In this document: piece by piece, positions 1-9,238 of the stretch
Numbering within the stretch: position 1 is the first letter of the stretch
Layout: the number at the start of each line of letters is the position of its first letter
DNA from: a virus
IMG/VR virus record: IMGVR_UViG_3300042691_049695
Coordinates: 1-28,674 of that record
Direction: 5' to 3' (one strand)
DNA: 28,674 bases
The notes under the pieces: model-generated
The model's database searches: none
What the model was told of the DNA's origin: nothing
Seen by the model: only the letters and a program-made list of their open reading frames with translations
Translations under genes and position numbers: made by a program

Positions 1-737
1 ATCAAAAGTTGGTTAATGACCTAACAAACAAAGCTATAACAGCAGGAAAAGTAACTCTTATTGAGGGAATCGTTAATGGCTTACCAGCTCCTGTCAACTT
101 TGCTGCAAGAGCTCTTGGAGAAGGTTTACATGCAGCGTTCAAGGTTCAGCCAGATGCGATATTGCAACCAGCAGACGGAAATCAAGACCCACGCAAACTA
201 ATGGCATATGCCATGGCTTTTGCCATCATAAAAGCCATATGGTGTTTTATAAAAAGCATCTTGAATCCTTTGCCAATAATCGGTTCATTTTTTTCTCTTT
301 GCATTGAAGAAGCATTAAGTGAAAACAACAGGGCCGACGTTGCCGCTTCGAATAACGACAACAGCAATCAAGCATTAGCATCAGCAGTTATTAGCTATAA
401 TAACTTTCGTGATCAAAATATCGAGGTTGTTCCAAACAGCGAGTTAGAAAGAGCCAGACAAAACTTACGAAATTCTTCACAGAATGATTCACGTTCTACT
501 GAGATGACAAGTGGACCTGCTGGCATAACATTTGATCAGTTTGTTGCAAGCACCGCAACTGCCGCACCTTCCGGCACTTCCACAGATTCGGATGCAGGAA
601 CAGCATTGCAATCACAAATTAATCAAGGAACAACCTCGGCAAACGTACCACCGGCATCACCTCAGATAGAATCACCGGAATGGCGGCCATCAGAAGTTAG
701 CAGGTATCAAGAAGCTCGCAAGTTGTTTGGTCTATAG
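1..737 (+). CDS. Unidentified phage protein, 3' end (start lies before the window)
   Basis: The reading frame is open from the window edge to a TAG at 735-737. A TTG at 9 could be read as a start, but no stop precedes it and no SD can be seen, so I take this as the C-terminal ~244 residues of a longer protein. Visible features: a hydrophobic stretch encoded at about 198-317 (begins LMAYAMAFAIIKAIWCFIK, then a PLPIIG turn), long enough for one or two membrane or buried helices. The last ~140 residues are a low-complexity Asn/Ser/Thr/Ala-rich region with no cysteines. It sits directly upstream of gp25. In contractile phages that place is often held by tape-measure, hub or lysozyme genes, but nothing here proves any of these. 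Confident that it is coding; function unknown. Confidence 0.75.
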   Translation, partial: QKLVNDLTNKAITAGKVTLIEGIVNGLPAPVNFAARALGEGLHAAFKVQPDAILQPADGNQDPRKLMAYAMAFAIIKAIWCFIKSILNPLPIIGSFFSLCIEEALSENNRADVAASNNDNSNQALASAVISYNNFRDQNIEVVPNSELERARQNLRNSSQNDSRSTEMTSGPAGITFDQFVASTATAAPSGTSTDSDAGTALQSQINQGTTSANVPPASPQIESPEWRPSEVSRYQEARKLFGL

Positions 738-746
738 TTATATAAC
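737..746. promoter_or_regulatory. Perfect 10-base palindrome abutting the gp25 start codon
   Basis: GTTATATAAC is a perfect inverted repeat. Its first G is the last base of the preceding TAG stop, and its last C touches the ATG at 747. No purine-rich SD can be seen in the 20 bases before this ATG, unlike most other genes here. It could be an AT-rich promoter core, an operator dyad, or simply an unstructured leader that favours coupled initiation. Its role is inferred only. Confidence 0.3.
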
Positions 747-1223
747 ATGATAAGCTTTAAAAGTGTAGGTATTACATCAGCCGAGTTAACTGCGCAGCAA
801 AGAGCCATAGAACCAACTCCTATACCAATTGGGATTGTAACGCCATTACGTTTAGGAACAAGTGACGACGGATTGTTGAGTATGCACTACACTGTTGGTG
901 ATACCATGAAAAACAATCTACGTGATTTGATTATGACTAACTGGGGTGAAAGACTTGCTTTATACGATTACGGGGCAAATCTTGGTCCATTGGTTACTGA
1001 GTACGAACTAGGCAAAGAAGCATTCGATGATGCCGCAATGCAAAGAATCATGAACGCTGTTGGCAAATATATGCCTTATGTGGAGTTGGAAGGATTTGAT
1101 AGTTCACAAACGTTTTATGCGCAAGATCCCGGTTTAGGTGTTGTAGCCATAGTGATTGATTACAGTATACCAAGAGCAGCGGTTCCTACAACAAGATTGC
1201 AAATAACGTTTGCGGTTACGTAA
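747..1223 (+). CDS. gp25-like baseplate wedge protein (GPW/gp25 family)
   Basis: 158 residues, close to the usual size of the family. The central segment shows the family pattern: an amphipathic helix (NLRDLIMTNWGER, residues ~57-69) with the Gly-Glu-Arg typical of gp25/GPW/TssE proteins, then a 'YDYGANLGPLV' strand-turn and an Asp/Glu-rich helix with a 'YMPYVELEGF' strand. In T4-type phages gp25 forms the inner baseplate next to gp6 and gp53 and contacts the first sheath ring; the family's old 'lysozyme' label is not supported by catalytic residues here. The next gene is gp6-like, the expected neighbour. The start has no clear SD and follows the previous stop by 9 bases, so translational coupling is likely. 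High confidence in the family; partner contacts are inferred from T4. Confidence 0.88.
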   Translation: MISFKSVGITSAELTAQQRAIEPTPIPIGIVTPLRLGTSDDGLLSMHYTVGDTMKNNLRDLIMTNWGERLALYDYGANLGPLVTEYELGKEAFDDAAMQRIMNAVGKYMPYVELEGFDSSQTFYAQDPGLGVVAIVIDYSIPRAAVPTTRLQITFAVT

Positions 1224-1261
1224 AATAACACTGATCCATATCTAACATAAGGTGAAACACA

Positions 1262-3127
1262 ATGCCGGTTGATTCCAGACGAACAATAAACCAACTCGTC
1301 AAGTCAAGAAAGTATCTTAACAAAGACTTTGATGCTTTTCGTAACGATCTTGAAGAATATGCTCGAATATTTTTTCCAAATCGTTTGCAAGACTTTTCTG
1401 CCAATGGATTTGGTGGTTTGTTATTAGAGTTAGCGTCATATATCGGTGACGTTCAAAGCTTTTATCTCGATCATCAGTTTGGTGAAATAAATGCCGAAAC
1501 AGCTGTTGAATCAAAAAATCTTGAAAAGCTTTTAAGAGAAGCCAATGTACAAATTGTTGGTGCGTCTCCAGCGGTTTTACCGGTAACTTTTTATTTTCGC
1601 ATTCCTGTGAACTCTCAAGGAACATACAACACAACTGCTTTGCCTGTTGTAAAAGAAGGAACCATAGTTAGCTCCAATCGTGGAGTGCAATTTCAACTTG
1701 TTGAAGACATTGATTTTACTGTTACAAAAAGCGATGGAACACCGGCAAAAAACATTAGCTACGTCAGAGGTGAGGTTGACAACACCAACAATCCAGTTAA
1801 CTGGATATTTTCAGCTACCGGAGATTGTTTAAGCAGTGTTACTTCTACCGAATCTTTTACTGTTAACGGCTTTGAACCATTCAAACGTTACACTATTCAA
1901 AACCGAGATGTAACAGATATAATCTCGGTTGTTGATAGCGATGGTAACAATTATTATGAAGTTGATTATCTAACACAAGATACAGTGTTTAGATCGGTCA
2001 GAAATAGAAATCCTGTAACAGCTGTGGCTCCAAATGAACAATACGTTGAAGCAAACTTAGAAATTCTACCGGCACCATTTAGATTCTATAGAACAACCGA
2101 ACTAGCTACAAGACTAACAACATTAACCTTTGGTGGAGGATCTGGTCAAACAATGGATAATGATCTTGTACCTGATCCATCCGAAGCGGCTTTGCCTTTA
2201 TATGGTCGTAAAAATTTCTCTAGATTTGCTATTGATCCAAACAACTTGCTTAGAACTTCGACTCTTGGTGCTATAGCTCCAAACGTTACAATCACTGTTA
2301 CATATCGTGCTGGTGGTGGTTTAAGTCACAACATTCCAAACCAAAGCATTACCGAAATAGCCACTTTGATTACTGACTTTCCCAATAGCCCAACAAACGC
2401 TATAGCGGCAGCAGTGAGAGCATCAGCAGATGCAAACAACAACGCTAGCGGGCGAGGTGGTGCAGATGCTCCAACTCTTGACGAGCTTCGTTTGCAAATA
2501 CCTTCAGCAAGAGCATCACAAAGCCGCATTGTAAGCAAAGAAGATTTAATGGCAAGAATATATTCATTACCAGCAAACTTTGGCAGAGTGTATCGTGCTT
2601 CAGTGCAAAACAATCCAGACAACCCCAACGCTGCATTGCTTTACATTCTTTGCAGAAACGATCTAAATCAACTTATTCTTGCTCCAGATCTTCTTAAGAG
2701 AAATTTGCAAGTGTATCTAAATCAATATCGTATGATATCAGATGCTATTGATATTCTGGATGGCAGAATTGTTAACTTGCAAATCAACTATGACATAACT
2801 GTTGATCCTACATTCAATCGTCAACAAGTGCTGCAAAACGTGCAAGGAAAACTAGTACAGTACTTTAATGTTGGCAACTTTCAAATGGATCAACCTTTGA
2901 TTCTTGATGACGTAAGAAACATCATATACAACAACGTTGGTGTGCTAGCAGTTAGAGGTATCACCGCAACCAATATCACAGGAACAGTTGGTGACAGAAC
3001 ATACAGCAACGTTCGTTATGACATAACAACAAATTTAATCAATAACTCTATCATGATACCTCCACCGGGAGGTATGTTCGAAATAAAGTATACTAACTTC
3101 GATCTTGTAGGTCGAACAGCTGCTTAG
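1262..3127 (+). CDS. gp6/J-like baseplate wedge protein
   Basis: 621 residues, similar in length to T4 gp6 (660). The N-terminal ~100 residues carry the baseplate_J/gp6 signature: 'FRNDLEEYARIFFPN', then 'GGLLLELASYIGDVQSFYLD' and a helix ending 'NLEKLLREANVQIVGASPA'. These match the family pattern of an Asp-Leu-x-x-Tyr helix, an 'E-x-x-x-Y-x-G-D' helix and the first beta domain. The middle is beta-rich. Near residues 410-470 comes the 'REDL'-like stretch found in J proteins (SKEDLMARIYSLP), and the C-terminal ~100 residues form a conserved-looking alpha/beta domain. In the phage, gp6 dimers bridge wedges into the baseplate ring. The SD AAGGTGA is well spaced before ATG 1262. It follows the gp25-like gene by 38 bases, so the two make a wedge pair. 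Confidence 0.88.
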   Translation: MPVDSRRTINQLVKSRKYLNKDFDAFRNDLEEYARIFFPNRLQDFSANGFGGLLLELASYIGDVQSFYLDHQFGEINAETAVESKNLEKLLREANVQIVGASPAVLPVTFYFRIPVNSQGTYNTTALPVVKEGTIVSSNRGVQFQLVEDIDFTVTKSDGTPAKNISYVRGEVDNTNNPVNWIFSATGDCLSSVTSTESFTVNGFEPFKRYTIQNRDVTDIISVVDSDGNNYYEVDYLTQDTVFRSVRNRNPVTAVAPNEQYVEANLEILPAPFRFYRTTELATRLTTLTFGGGSGQTMDNDLVPDPSEAALPLYGRKNFSRFAIDPNNLLRTSTLGAIAPNVTITVTYRAGGGLSHNIPNQSITEIATLITDFPNSPTNAIAAAVRASADANNNASGRGGADAPTLDELRLQIPSARASQSRIVSKEDLMARIYSLPANFGRVYRASVQNNPDNPNAALLYILCRNDLNQLILAPDLLKRNLQVYLNQYRMISDAIDILDGRIVNLQINYDITVDPTFNRQQVLQNVQGKLVQYFNVGNFQMDQPLILDDVRNIIYNNVGVLAVRGITATNITGTVGDRTYSNVRYDITTNLINNSIMIPPPGGMFEIKYTNFDLVGRTAA

Positions 3128-3135
3128 GAGACACC

Positions 3136-4731
3136 ATGTATCGCATTCTTAAAGCTGATAAGGACGGATACGTCACCAACAAACTGATTTTTAGCAGCAA
3201 AACTGCTATGTCACGCAGCACTGATGCCAACGTAGGTCAAGCTGGTACCATCGATTTGTTCAAGTTATATGATGTAACTCCTGTTGCGTCGGGCACTTCT
3301 GGTATCGAAATATCTCGTGGCGTTATTCACTTTGATTTAAACACTCTTAAAGCTTTAACAAGTTCTTTGTTGGACGTAACCGATTCAAGCTTTAAAGCTT
3401 ATTTGTCGATGAAAAACGTTTACGGAGGTCAAACAGTTCCTTCAAACTTTGTGCTTGCTGTTAATCCTCTTGGAAAAGATTTTACTGAAGGCAGAGGCAA
3501 CGATGTTATCGGTTACCGTGATTTGGATGCTGTAAATTGGTTCACAGCTTCTATTAACGGTGCAAACATAACAACATGGACAAGTGGAGGAATAACATAC
3601 GGCGGTGACACAGCAGATGTTAATGCTGATTATTACCTATCTGGTTCTTCTCTTCTTGGTTATGTTCCACTATCATTCTCTCAAAGCTTTGCCAGAGGAG
3701 ATGAAGACCTTTTTATTGACGTTACAACAGCTGTTTCTGCCGCAATAACAGGAAAAATACCTGATTATGGTTTTCGTATAGCTTATTCTGGTTCACAAGA
3801 AACAGATACAGTTACACGTTTTGTGAAACGTTTTTCTTCAAGACAATCAAGAAACACAAACATACACCCAGCGTTGGTGATTAAGTACAACGATAGTTTT
3901 ATTGACAACCAAGCACAAACGTTTTTTGATTACAACAACAAAATAGGTTTGTACTATTCTCCATTTGGAACACCAGCAAACTTTATGTCTGGCAGCACTG
4001 AAATAGCTGGTTCTGGTAGCGTCATGTTGGAACTTGTTGCTTCAAAGAGTGTTTATGTTACTGCTGCAACATACAGTTTAAGCCATAGTGCTTCAATCAG
4101 TTACACATCAGCAAGTTGGAACTATTTTTCTCAAAGCTTTACAGGTTCGCAAATAAGTTTTGGTGGTTTGTATCAAACAGGAAGCTATTATGCTGATGTG
4201 TTTATTCCTTTGAATATAACAGGATTATCCGGGGTTCTTGATTCTGGCAACTCTACCACATTTAAAACTGTTTGGAAGTCTGTGGATAATACTGTTATAT
4301 TCGCTACAGGCCCATCTTTGACCTTCAAGCCGCTTCAGGGTAGCAAAAGCTTGGTACCAACAAGAAACTACGGAATAAACATAACCAATCTACAAGATTC
4401 ATATATCAACACTGACTCAACAAAGCTGCAAGTTTTTGTGTATGACTATGACACAACGCTTGAAAGCTTTTATTTGCCATACAATATAAAGCCAAAGATT
4501 TTTCCAACAATGTACTGGAGATTGATCGATCCTTTTTCCAAAGAAATATTGATTCCGTTTGATGATGTTGGAACAAAGTTGTCGGCTGACGGTGCCGGTA
4601 TGTATTTTACTTTGTATATGCAAGATCTTCCAATCAACAAACCATTAGAAATACAGTTTTTGATCAAAGAAAATCGAGAAACATATTTGATTGAAAATCA
4701 AGGATTTAAGTTCAAGGTTGTAACAGCATGA
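3136..4731 (+). CDS. Baseplate-associated structural protein with CBM96/DNRLRE-like N-terminal region
   Basis: 531 residues, beta-rich, with few charges and many Ser/Thr/Gly. Residues ~1-255 resemble the CBM96/DNRLRE fold in order: an early 'FDLNTL' strand after the exposed N-terminus, alternating strands, a Trp-rich 'VNWFTASINGANITTWTSGG' hairpin, then 'FIDVTTAVSAAITGKIPDYGFRI', a 'FVKRFSSRQSRNTNIHPAL' loop and 'VIKYND'. In cellular proteins that fold binds polysaccharide. The C-terminal half looks like tandem beta-sandwich repeats, ending in 'LIENQGFKFKVVTA'. The start follows a TAGGAGACACC SD/stop overlap, 8 bases after the gp6-like gene, and its stop overlaps the next start (ATGA). I infer a baseplate periphery or fibre-attachment role from position; the fold match was made by eye. 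Confidence 0.7.
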   Translation: MYRILKADKDGYVTNKLIFSSKTAMSRSTDANVGQAGTIDLFKLYDVTPVASGTSGIEISRGVIHFDLNTLKALTSSLLDVTDSSFKAYLSMKNVYGGQTVPSNFVLAVNPLGKDFTEGRGNDVIGYRDLDAVNWFTASINGANITTWTSGGITYGGDTADVNADYYLSGSSLLGYVPLSFSQSFARGDEDLFIDVTTAVSAAITGKIPDYGFRIAYSGSQETDTVTRFVKRFSSRQSRNTNIHPALVIKYNDSFIDNQAQTFFDYNNKIGLYYSPFGTPANFMSGSTEIAGSGSVMLELVASKSVYVTAATYSLSHSASISYTSASWNYFSQSFTGSQISFGGLYQTGSYYADVFIPLNITGLSGVLDSGNSTTFKTVWKSVDNTVIFATGPSLTFKPLQGSKSLVPTRNYGINITNLQDSYINTDSTKLQVFVYDYDTTLESFYLPYNIKPKIFPTMYWRLIDPFSKEILIPFDDVGTKLSADGAGMYFTLYMQDLPINKPLEIQFLIKENRETYLIENQGFKFKVVTA

Positions 4732-7700
4732 CAACATTAATGTCTCCGATACAAAGATTGTTTCGTGTTCGACCGGGTGTATTTAGTCCATCGATTGTTC
4801 GTGGCATTACATCACCAGATGGAGGTTTATCTTCTTTCGAAACAGAAAACGGAGAATTTTTAACTCAAACATCTGTGGCAGAAACAGGTTCATTTAGATA
4901 TGACCCAATAGGCTCTGGTATCAAAAGCACTCAACAGTTGAATGTTGATTGGAGTTTGTTCGAAAACCATGTATTTTTCAACAGTGCTCAAGTAAAAGTA
5001 AACAGTGCTTTCAACAAAATCTTTGACAGATACCCTTTTGATGGTACACGCAAAGAAACCGAGTTGTTTTTTGATCAAATGACTGGGTTCGAACGTTATG
5101 TTTATGACAACCTACCAAAAAACAAAGGTTATCTTTATTTTTCTGGAAGTAATGTTGGTGATCCTGTTACAAAAGGTACGTGGGTAACAGTAAAAGACGC
5201 TGCGGGCACAACCTTTCCTTTTCTTACCAAAGATCCTAACGGTGCAAGTAGACTTGATCCTATCACAAGTTCAATATCTTTACAATTTCAAATATATGCA
5301 GCAACAGGGTCAAATGCCAATCAAGTTGTATTTCAAAAACTTCAAACTTTGAGTGCTACCGAGCAACATGGATTTGGTTGCTTTCTATCGAGTTCTACAG
5401 GGCCAACAGCCGATCTAACTTTCTTTGTAGCCTCTGGGTCAACAAATGTAATGTCGGCCTCTATAAGCCTTGTAAAAGGCAACTGGGCACCTGTTACGTT
5501 TATATGGGATAGAACAAGTGGTGTCAATCAATTGTTTGGTTACGTAAGCGGAACGTTGGTTGCAACAAGCAGTCAAACAACAATAAGAAACTTGAATTTT
5601 GCAACTGCTAGTATGTTTATTGGAACAGGCAGCAACATAACTGCACCCTTTTTTACTCCACAAACAACCTTTTCTGGTGCTTTGGATGAACTACGTTACT
5701 ACAAACGTATTGTTTCAACAAATGAAATGCTAGCATACCAAAGCAGCAGCGTGTACGCAGAATCAGACTTAGCTCTTTATTTTAAATTCAATGAAGCTTC
5801 TGGGTCAATAAGCAACCTTGTGTTGGATCATTCTGGCAAAGGTATGCATGGAACACTTAACGGCTATGCACTCAATACTCTTAAAGTAAGAAACATTAAC
5901 ACTGGATCTTACATGGGTGCAAGTCCAATGATTTACGAAGACGTTAGAATGTGCCCGATACTTTTCCCAGATCAACCAACTGTGGTCACATATCGTGAAA
6001 ACCTTGTTGCTAATGGAGCTTCGTATGATAGCTATAACCCAAACATCATTACCAAGCTAGTACCAAAGCAATACTTTACATATGGTCAAGAACAAGCTGC
6101 TTTAGAAACTGAAGAAGGTGAACTCAATGAGTTGCAGTATGGTTCTGAGCCAAACACAGTAAACCTTGGCAGCACACAAACGCTGTTAAGCTTACTTTAT
6201 ATGTGGGCCAGCTTTTTTGACGAAATCAAACTGTTTCTTGATGCATTTTCAACGTTAAGACATGTTGACTACCAACAATTTGATACGGTGCCTGATGCTT
6301 TCTTAAAACAACTTGCAGACTTTTACGGTTTAGATCTTCCACCATTGTTTATCGGTTCAGATGTAAATCAATTCATCAACGGTAACAATATAACACCAAA
6401 CATCGTCAACAGTGAATATACTTTGCAATATCTGCAAAATCAAATATGGCGTAGAATATTGATCAATGCTAACGATATTCTTAAAAGCAAAGGTACCATT
6501 CATAGCATTAAATCGTTGCTTCGTGCGGTTGGTATTGATGGTGATAACATCTTTAGATTCAAAGAGTATGGTGGACCAACACAACGTACACTTGACTCTT
6601 TAAGAGAAAGTAGAAACGAAATCGGTACATCATTAAGCTTTAAAAATGGTGGTTATTTCAAATCTCCATATCTTTCTGGGAGCAGGGTAGAGCCGGGGTA
6701 CCCACCCCCCCTTGGTTCATTTGTTGTTGATCCCGTTACAGGACATAACGCAAACACGACAAATCCAAACGATGGTTTGTTTACAAGTGGATCATGGACA
6801 TTCGAAGGCATATACAACTATAGTGGCGTTCCTTCTACGTCTTCTATTCAAAGTCTTGTACGTATTATATCCTCTGGGTCAGCTAACACAGAAAACATAC
6901 TAGCTAACTTGTATGCAATAAGCGGATCTGGTTTGACATTGTATGTGCAACCAAACTCTGCTGTTAACGCAACAGCACTCACAATGAGTATAACAACCCC
7001 AGACATTCTAGATGGGCAAGCTTGGAACATAAGTTTTGGTAGACAACGTGGAGATTCTATTGGCCAAGTTTCATCTTCTTACTTTCTTCGCATAGGCAGA
7101 AATAACCTTGGAAACATTTCTGAAGAATATCTCACAAGTTCGTTGTATGACGATAACTTTGGCAGCAACTCTGCTAACAACTTGTGGCAAGTTCGTGATG
7201 CAACATACAACACTAGTGGTTCTTTTTTAGCTATTGGCAGTGGCAGCACAACCATTTCCACAACTACAAAATTCGTTAACGAACATTTTTTGCAAACGTT
7301 TGATGGCAAGGTTTCTCAGCTTCGTTGGTGGAGCAAAGCTCTTACAGTAGATGAATGGAGAGAACACGTTAGAGATTACAAGTCTCTTGGTGTTGAAGAT
7401 CCAAGAGTTAACTTCAACTTTGAAAACTTTAGAAGCGGTTCATTCGAAAAGCTTAGAGCTGATTGGTCAACAGATCAAATCGATTTAACAACAGATTCTA
7501 CTGGTTTTATTCAAGTGTTTGATTTTTCACAACATTATCTTCATGCTAGCGGAACTGGATTTGGTAACAATCAAACCGTTATCGTTCCCGAACGTTTTTA
7601 TTACTCGTTTATCTCTCCAAACTTTGACGAAGCTGTTACCAATCAAAAGGTGCGTGTAAGAAGCTATCAAAGCTTGGACTTTGTTGAACAAGATGTTGGA

Positions 7701-8183
7701 GCGTATTCGCAGACTGCGCCAGTATACGAGATTCAACAAGAACAAATTCCAGAAGACAACGCTAAGTTCAGCATAGACTTTTCTATTGTTGATTCTCTTA
7801 ACCAAGACATGATTGGTATGTTTTCTTCTTTAGATGTGTTCAACAACATACTAGGCGATCCTAATATGATGTTCTCGCAAGACTATCCAGACCTTGAAAC
7901 ACTTAGAGACATTTACTTCAACCGACTAACAGACAAACTAAACGTTCGTGGGTTCTTTGATTTTTATCAATGGTTCAATACAAACATGGGCAAGTTTATC
8001 GCACAACTACTTCCTAGAAAAACAAAGTTTTTAGGCATCAACTACGTGATTCAATCTCACATGCTTGAACGTCCCAAGCTTGAATATCACTTCGAAGATC
8101 AGTACGTCGGGACTAACAACAGAAATCGTCAAAAAGAAGTGATTTTGTTGCAACTTTTAACAGGCATACTCAACAAGTATTAA
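4728..8183 (+). CDS. Large baseplate protein: tail-protein-I-like core with two LamG-like regions
   Basis: 1151 residues. Approximate order: residues 180-380, a LamG/concanavalin-like region ('LDELRYYKRIVSTNEM' followed by 'LYFKFNEASGS' and 'DHSGKGMHGTLNG'); residues 486-605, a helical tail-protein-I-like unit ('LPPLF', then 'RRILINANDILKSKGTIHSI', the Lys-Gly-Thr motif of P2 gpI-type proteins); residues 686-890, a second LamG-like region ('QLRWWSKALTVDEWREHVRDY'); residues ~970-1151, an acidic/aromatic helical end with 'PRKTKFLGINYVI' and 'HMLERPKLEY'. gpI-type proteins join the baseplate to fibres, and position suggests a T4 gp7-like wedge role. The ATGA overlap with the upstream gene and a weak AAGG at long spacing suggest coupled translation. 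An in-frame C7 tract lies just before the second LamG-like region. Confidence 0.8.
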   Translation: MTTLMSPIQRLFRVRPGVFSPSIVRGITSPDGGLSSFETENGEFLTQTSVAETGSFRYDPIGSGIKSTQQLNVDWSLFENHVFFNSAQVKVNSAFNKIFDRYPFDGTRKETELFFDQMTGFERYVYDNLPKNKGYLYFSGSNVGDPVTKGTWVTVKDAAGTTFPFLTKDPNGASRLDPITSSISLQFQIYAATGSNANQVVFQKLQTLSATEQHGFGCFLSSSTGPTADLTFFVASGSTNVMSASISLVKGNWAPVTFIWDRTSGVNQLFGYVSGTLVATSSQTTIRNLNFATASMFIGTGSNITAPFFTPQTTFSGALDELRYYKRIVSTNEMLAYQSSSVYAESDLALYFKFNEASGSISNLVLDHSGKGMHGTLNGYALNTLKVRNINTGSYMGASPMIYEDVRMCPILFPDQPTVVTYRENLVANGASYDSYNPNIITKLVPKQYFTYGQEQAALETEEGELNELQYGSEPNTVNLGSTQTLLSLLYMWASFFDEIKLFLDAFSTLRHVDYQQFDTVPDAFLKQLADFYGLDLPPLFIGSDVNQFINGNNITPNIVNSEYTLQYLQNQIWRRILINANDILKSKGTIHSIKSLLRAVGIDGDNIFRFKEYGGPTQRTLDSLRESRNEIGTSLSFKNGGYFKSPYLSGSRVEPGYPPPLGSFVVDPVTGHNANTTNPNDGLFTSGSWTFEGIYNYSGVPSTSSIQSLVRIISSGSANTENILANLYAISGSGLTLYVQPNSAVNATALTMSITTPDILDGQAWNISFGRQRGDSIGQVSSSYFLRIGRNNLGNISEEYLTSSLYDDNFGSNSANNLWQVRDATYNTSGSFLAIGSGSTTISTTTKFVNEHFLQTFDGKVSQLRWWSKALTVDEWREHVRDYKSLGVEDPRVNFNFENFRSGSFEKLRADWSTDQIDLTTDSTGFIQVFDFSQHYLHASGTGFGNNQTVIVPERFYYSFISPNFDEAVTNQKVRVRSYQSLDFVEQDVGAYSQTAPVYEIQQEQIPEDNAKFSIDFSIVDSLNQDMIGMFSSLDVFNNILGDPNMMFSQDYPDLETLRDIYFNRLTDKLNVRGFFDFYQWFNTNMGKFIAQLLPRKTKFLGINYVIQSHMLERPKLEYHFEDQYVGTNNRNRQKEVILLQLLTGILNKY
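6705..6711 (+). repeat. C7 homopolymer tract in frame inside the large baseplate gene
   Basis: Seven consecutive C's sit in a G/C-rich island (about 6678-6713, including GGGGTACCC) that stands out from the A+T-rich surroundings. The tract encodes a Pro-Pro-Pro turn joining the core to the second LamG-like region. The reading frame is intact through it. Loss or gain of one base would remove the C-terminal ~490 residues. Confidence 0.5.
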
Positions 8184-8195
8184 AAGGAAACGTCG

Positions 8196-9230
8196 ATGGC
8201 ATACTGGGTTATAGATCAATCTTACAAGCCGTTTGTTGACATAGAAAATTACTATGGCAGAACCAATCGTAATCTTGTTGTAACTGATGGAATGTCAACC
8301 AAAGCCATTGACATATATCGTGAAGGTGTGAACTTACGAACCGTACAAGATGTATACAGTTCCAATCAACCAAAAATTATCGTTCAAGACGGCACACAAG
8401 ACAGTATAGCTCGCCCAAATGGTGAAATAATTCATGAATCATCATTTATCACTTACGGTCAAGCCGTAGATTTAACGCAATATACTTCGAATAAAATGTT
8501 CAATGATTCACATGTTGGTGTGGAAGGTACAACGTTGAATGGTAATGGTGTTCGTATCAGCAAAACCACAAACTACTTGATTGAATCTGGTCTTATCGTC
8601 GAAGGATACATTAACGCTGATGATGTGTATCCAATATACATGAATGGCGGGCCTCAGTTTTATGAAGAATCGATTATAGAACCTTTTCCTTTGCCGTTTC
8701 GTCTTGCAACCAACGAAAGTCCACAAGAACAAATACGTGGAGTATATGCCTTTTTAGAAGCTGGCAACATTGGTGAAGAACGTAGATTTGGCACAAATAT
8801 CACAGAACAAATGATTTATAAAGATCAACCAGCAATGGTTAGATCGTTTTTGGAATATGGGGCGAGTTATTTGATTGTTACAAACTCGCTGGGAACTGTT
8901 ATTGGTGTTGTTGATACAAGACCAAACGCTATTATGGATCAAACAGTGCAACCAAAACTTAAACCTTGGGTTGATCAAGCAAACGGTGAGTATTTTCCAG
9001 CACTAACAAATACAATCGATCTGCTTGGTGTTACTGTTACTTCTAGCATTGTTAATTTAAATGGAGAAATTGTTGGCTCAACAACTCAACCATTCTTTAG
9101 TGAGAACTATGATATATCAGATTCATATCTGCAAACAAGAGATCAAAAAAGTGCAACAGCTGGATTTACATATGGTAATGGATTGTATGGCACCGATAGT
9201 GTTGCCTTTGGTGGCATGTACAGGGGATAA
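8196..9230 (+). CDS. Conserved-looking phage structural protein, function unknown
   Basis: 344 residues, soluble, no signal peptide or membrane helix, rich in Asn, Thr, Gly and Tyr as its neighbours are. Visible landmarks: an N-terminal 'MAYWVIDQSYKPFVDIENYY'; a central 'EPFPLPFRL' followed by a segment of the type 'RGVYAFLEAGN', which I associate with tail structural proteins of large metagenomic phages; and a Gly-rich end ('YGNGLYGTDSVAFGGMYRG') like an exposed or assembly tail. The start has a good SD (AAAAGGAAACG) and follows the upstream stop by 12 bases; the next gene starts 8 bases after its stop. It is probably a baseplate or fibre component co-assembled with the 762- and 386-residue products. 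No enzymatic motif seen. Confidence 0.75.
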   Translation: MAYWVIDQSYKPFVDIENYYGRTNRNLVVTDGMSTKAIDIYREGVNLRTVQDVYSSNQPKIIVQDGTQDSIARPNGEIIHESSFITYGQAVDLTQYTSNKMFNDSHVGVEGTTLNGNGVRISKTTNYLIESGLIVEGYINADDVYPIYMNGGPQFYEESIIEPFPLPFRLATNESPQEQIRGVYAFLEAGNIGEERRFGTNITEQMIYKDQPAMVRSFLEYGASYLIVTNSLGTVIGVVDTRPNAIMDQTVQPKLKPWVDQANGEYFPALTNTIDLLGVTVTSSIVNLNGEIVGSTTQPFFSENYDISDSYLQTRDQKSATAGFTYGNGLYGTDSVAFGGMYRG

Positions 9231-9238
9231 CTAACATC

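Noticed and set aside
747-3127. Type VI secretion or extracellular contractile injection system instead of phage
   Set aside because: gp25- and J-like genes occur there too, but no ATPase, VipA/B or effector genes are seen, whereas a free-standing homing-endonuclease-like gene and large-phage structural signatures are.
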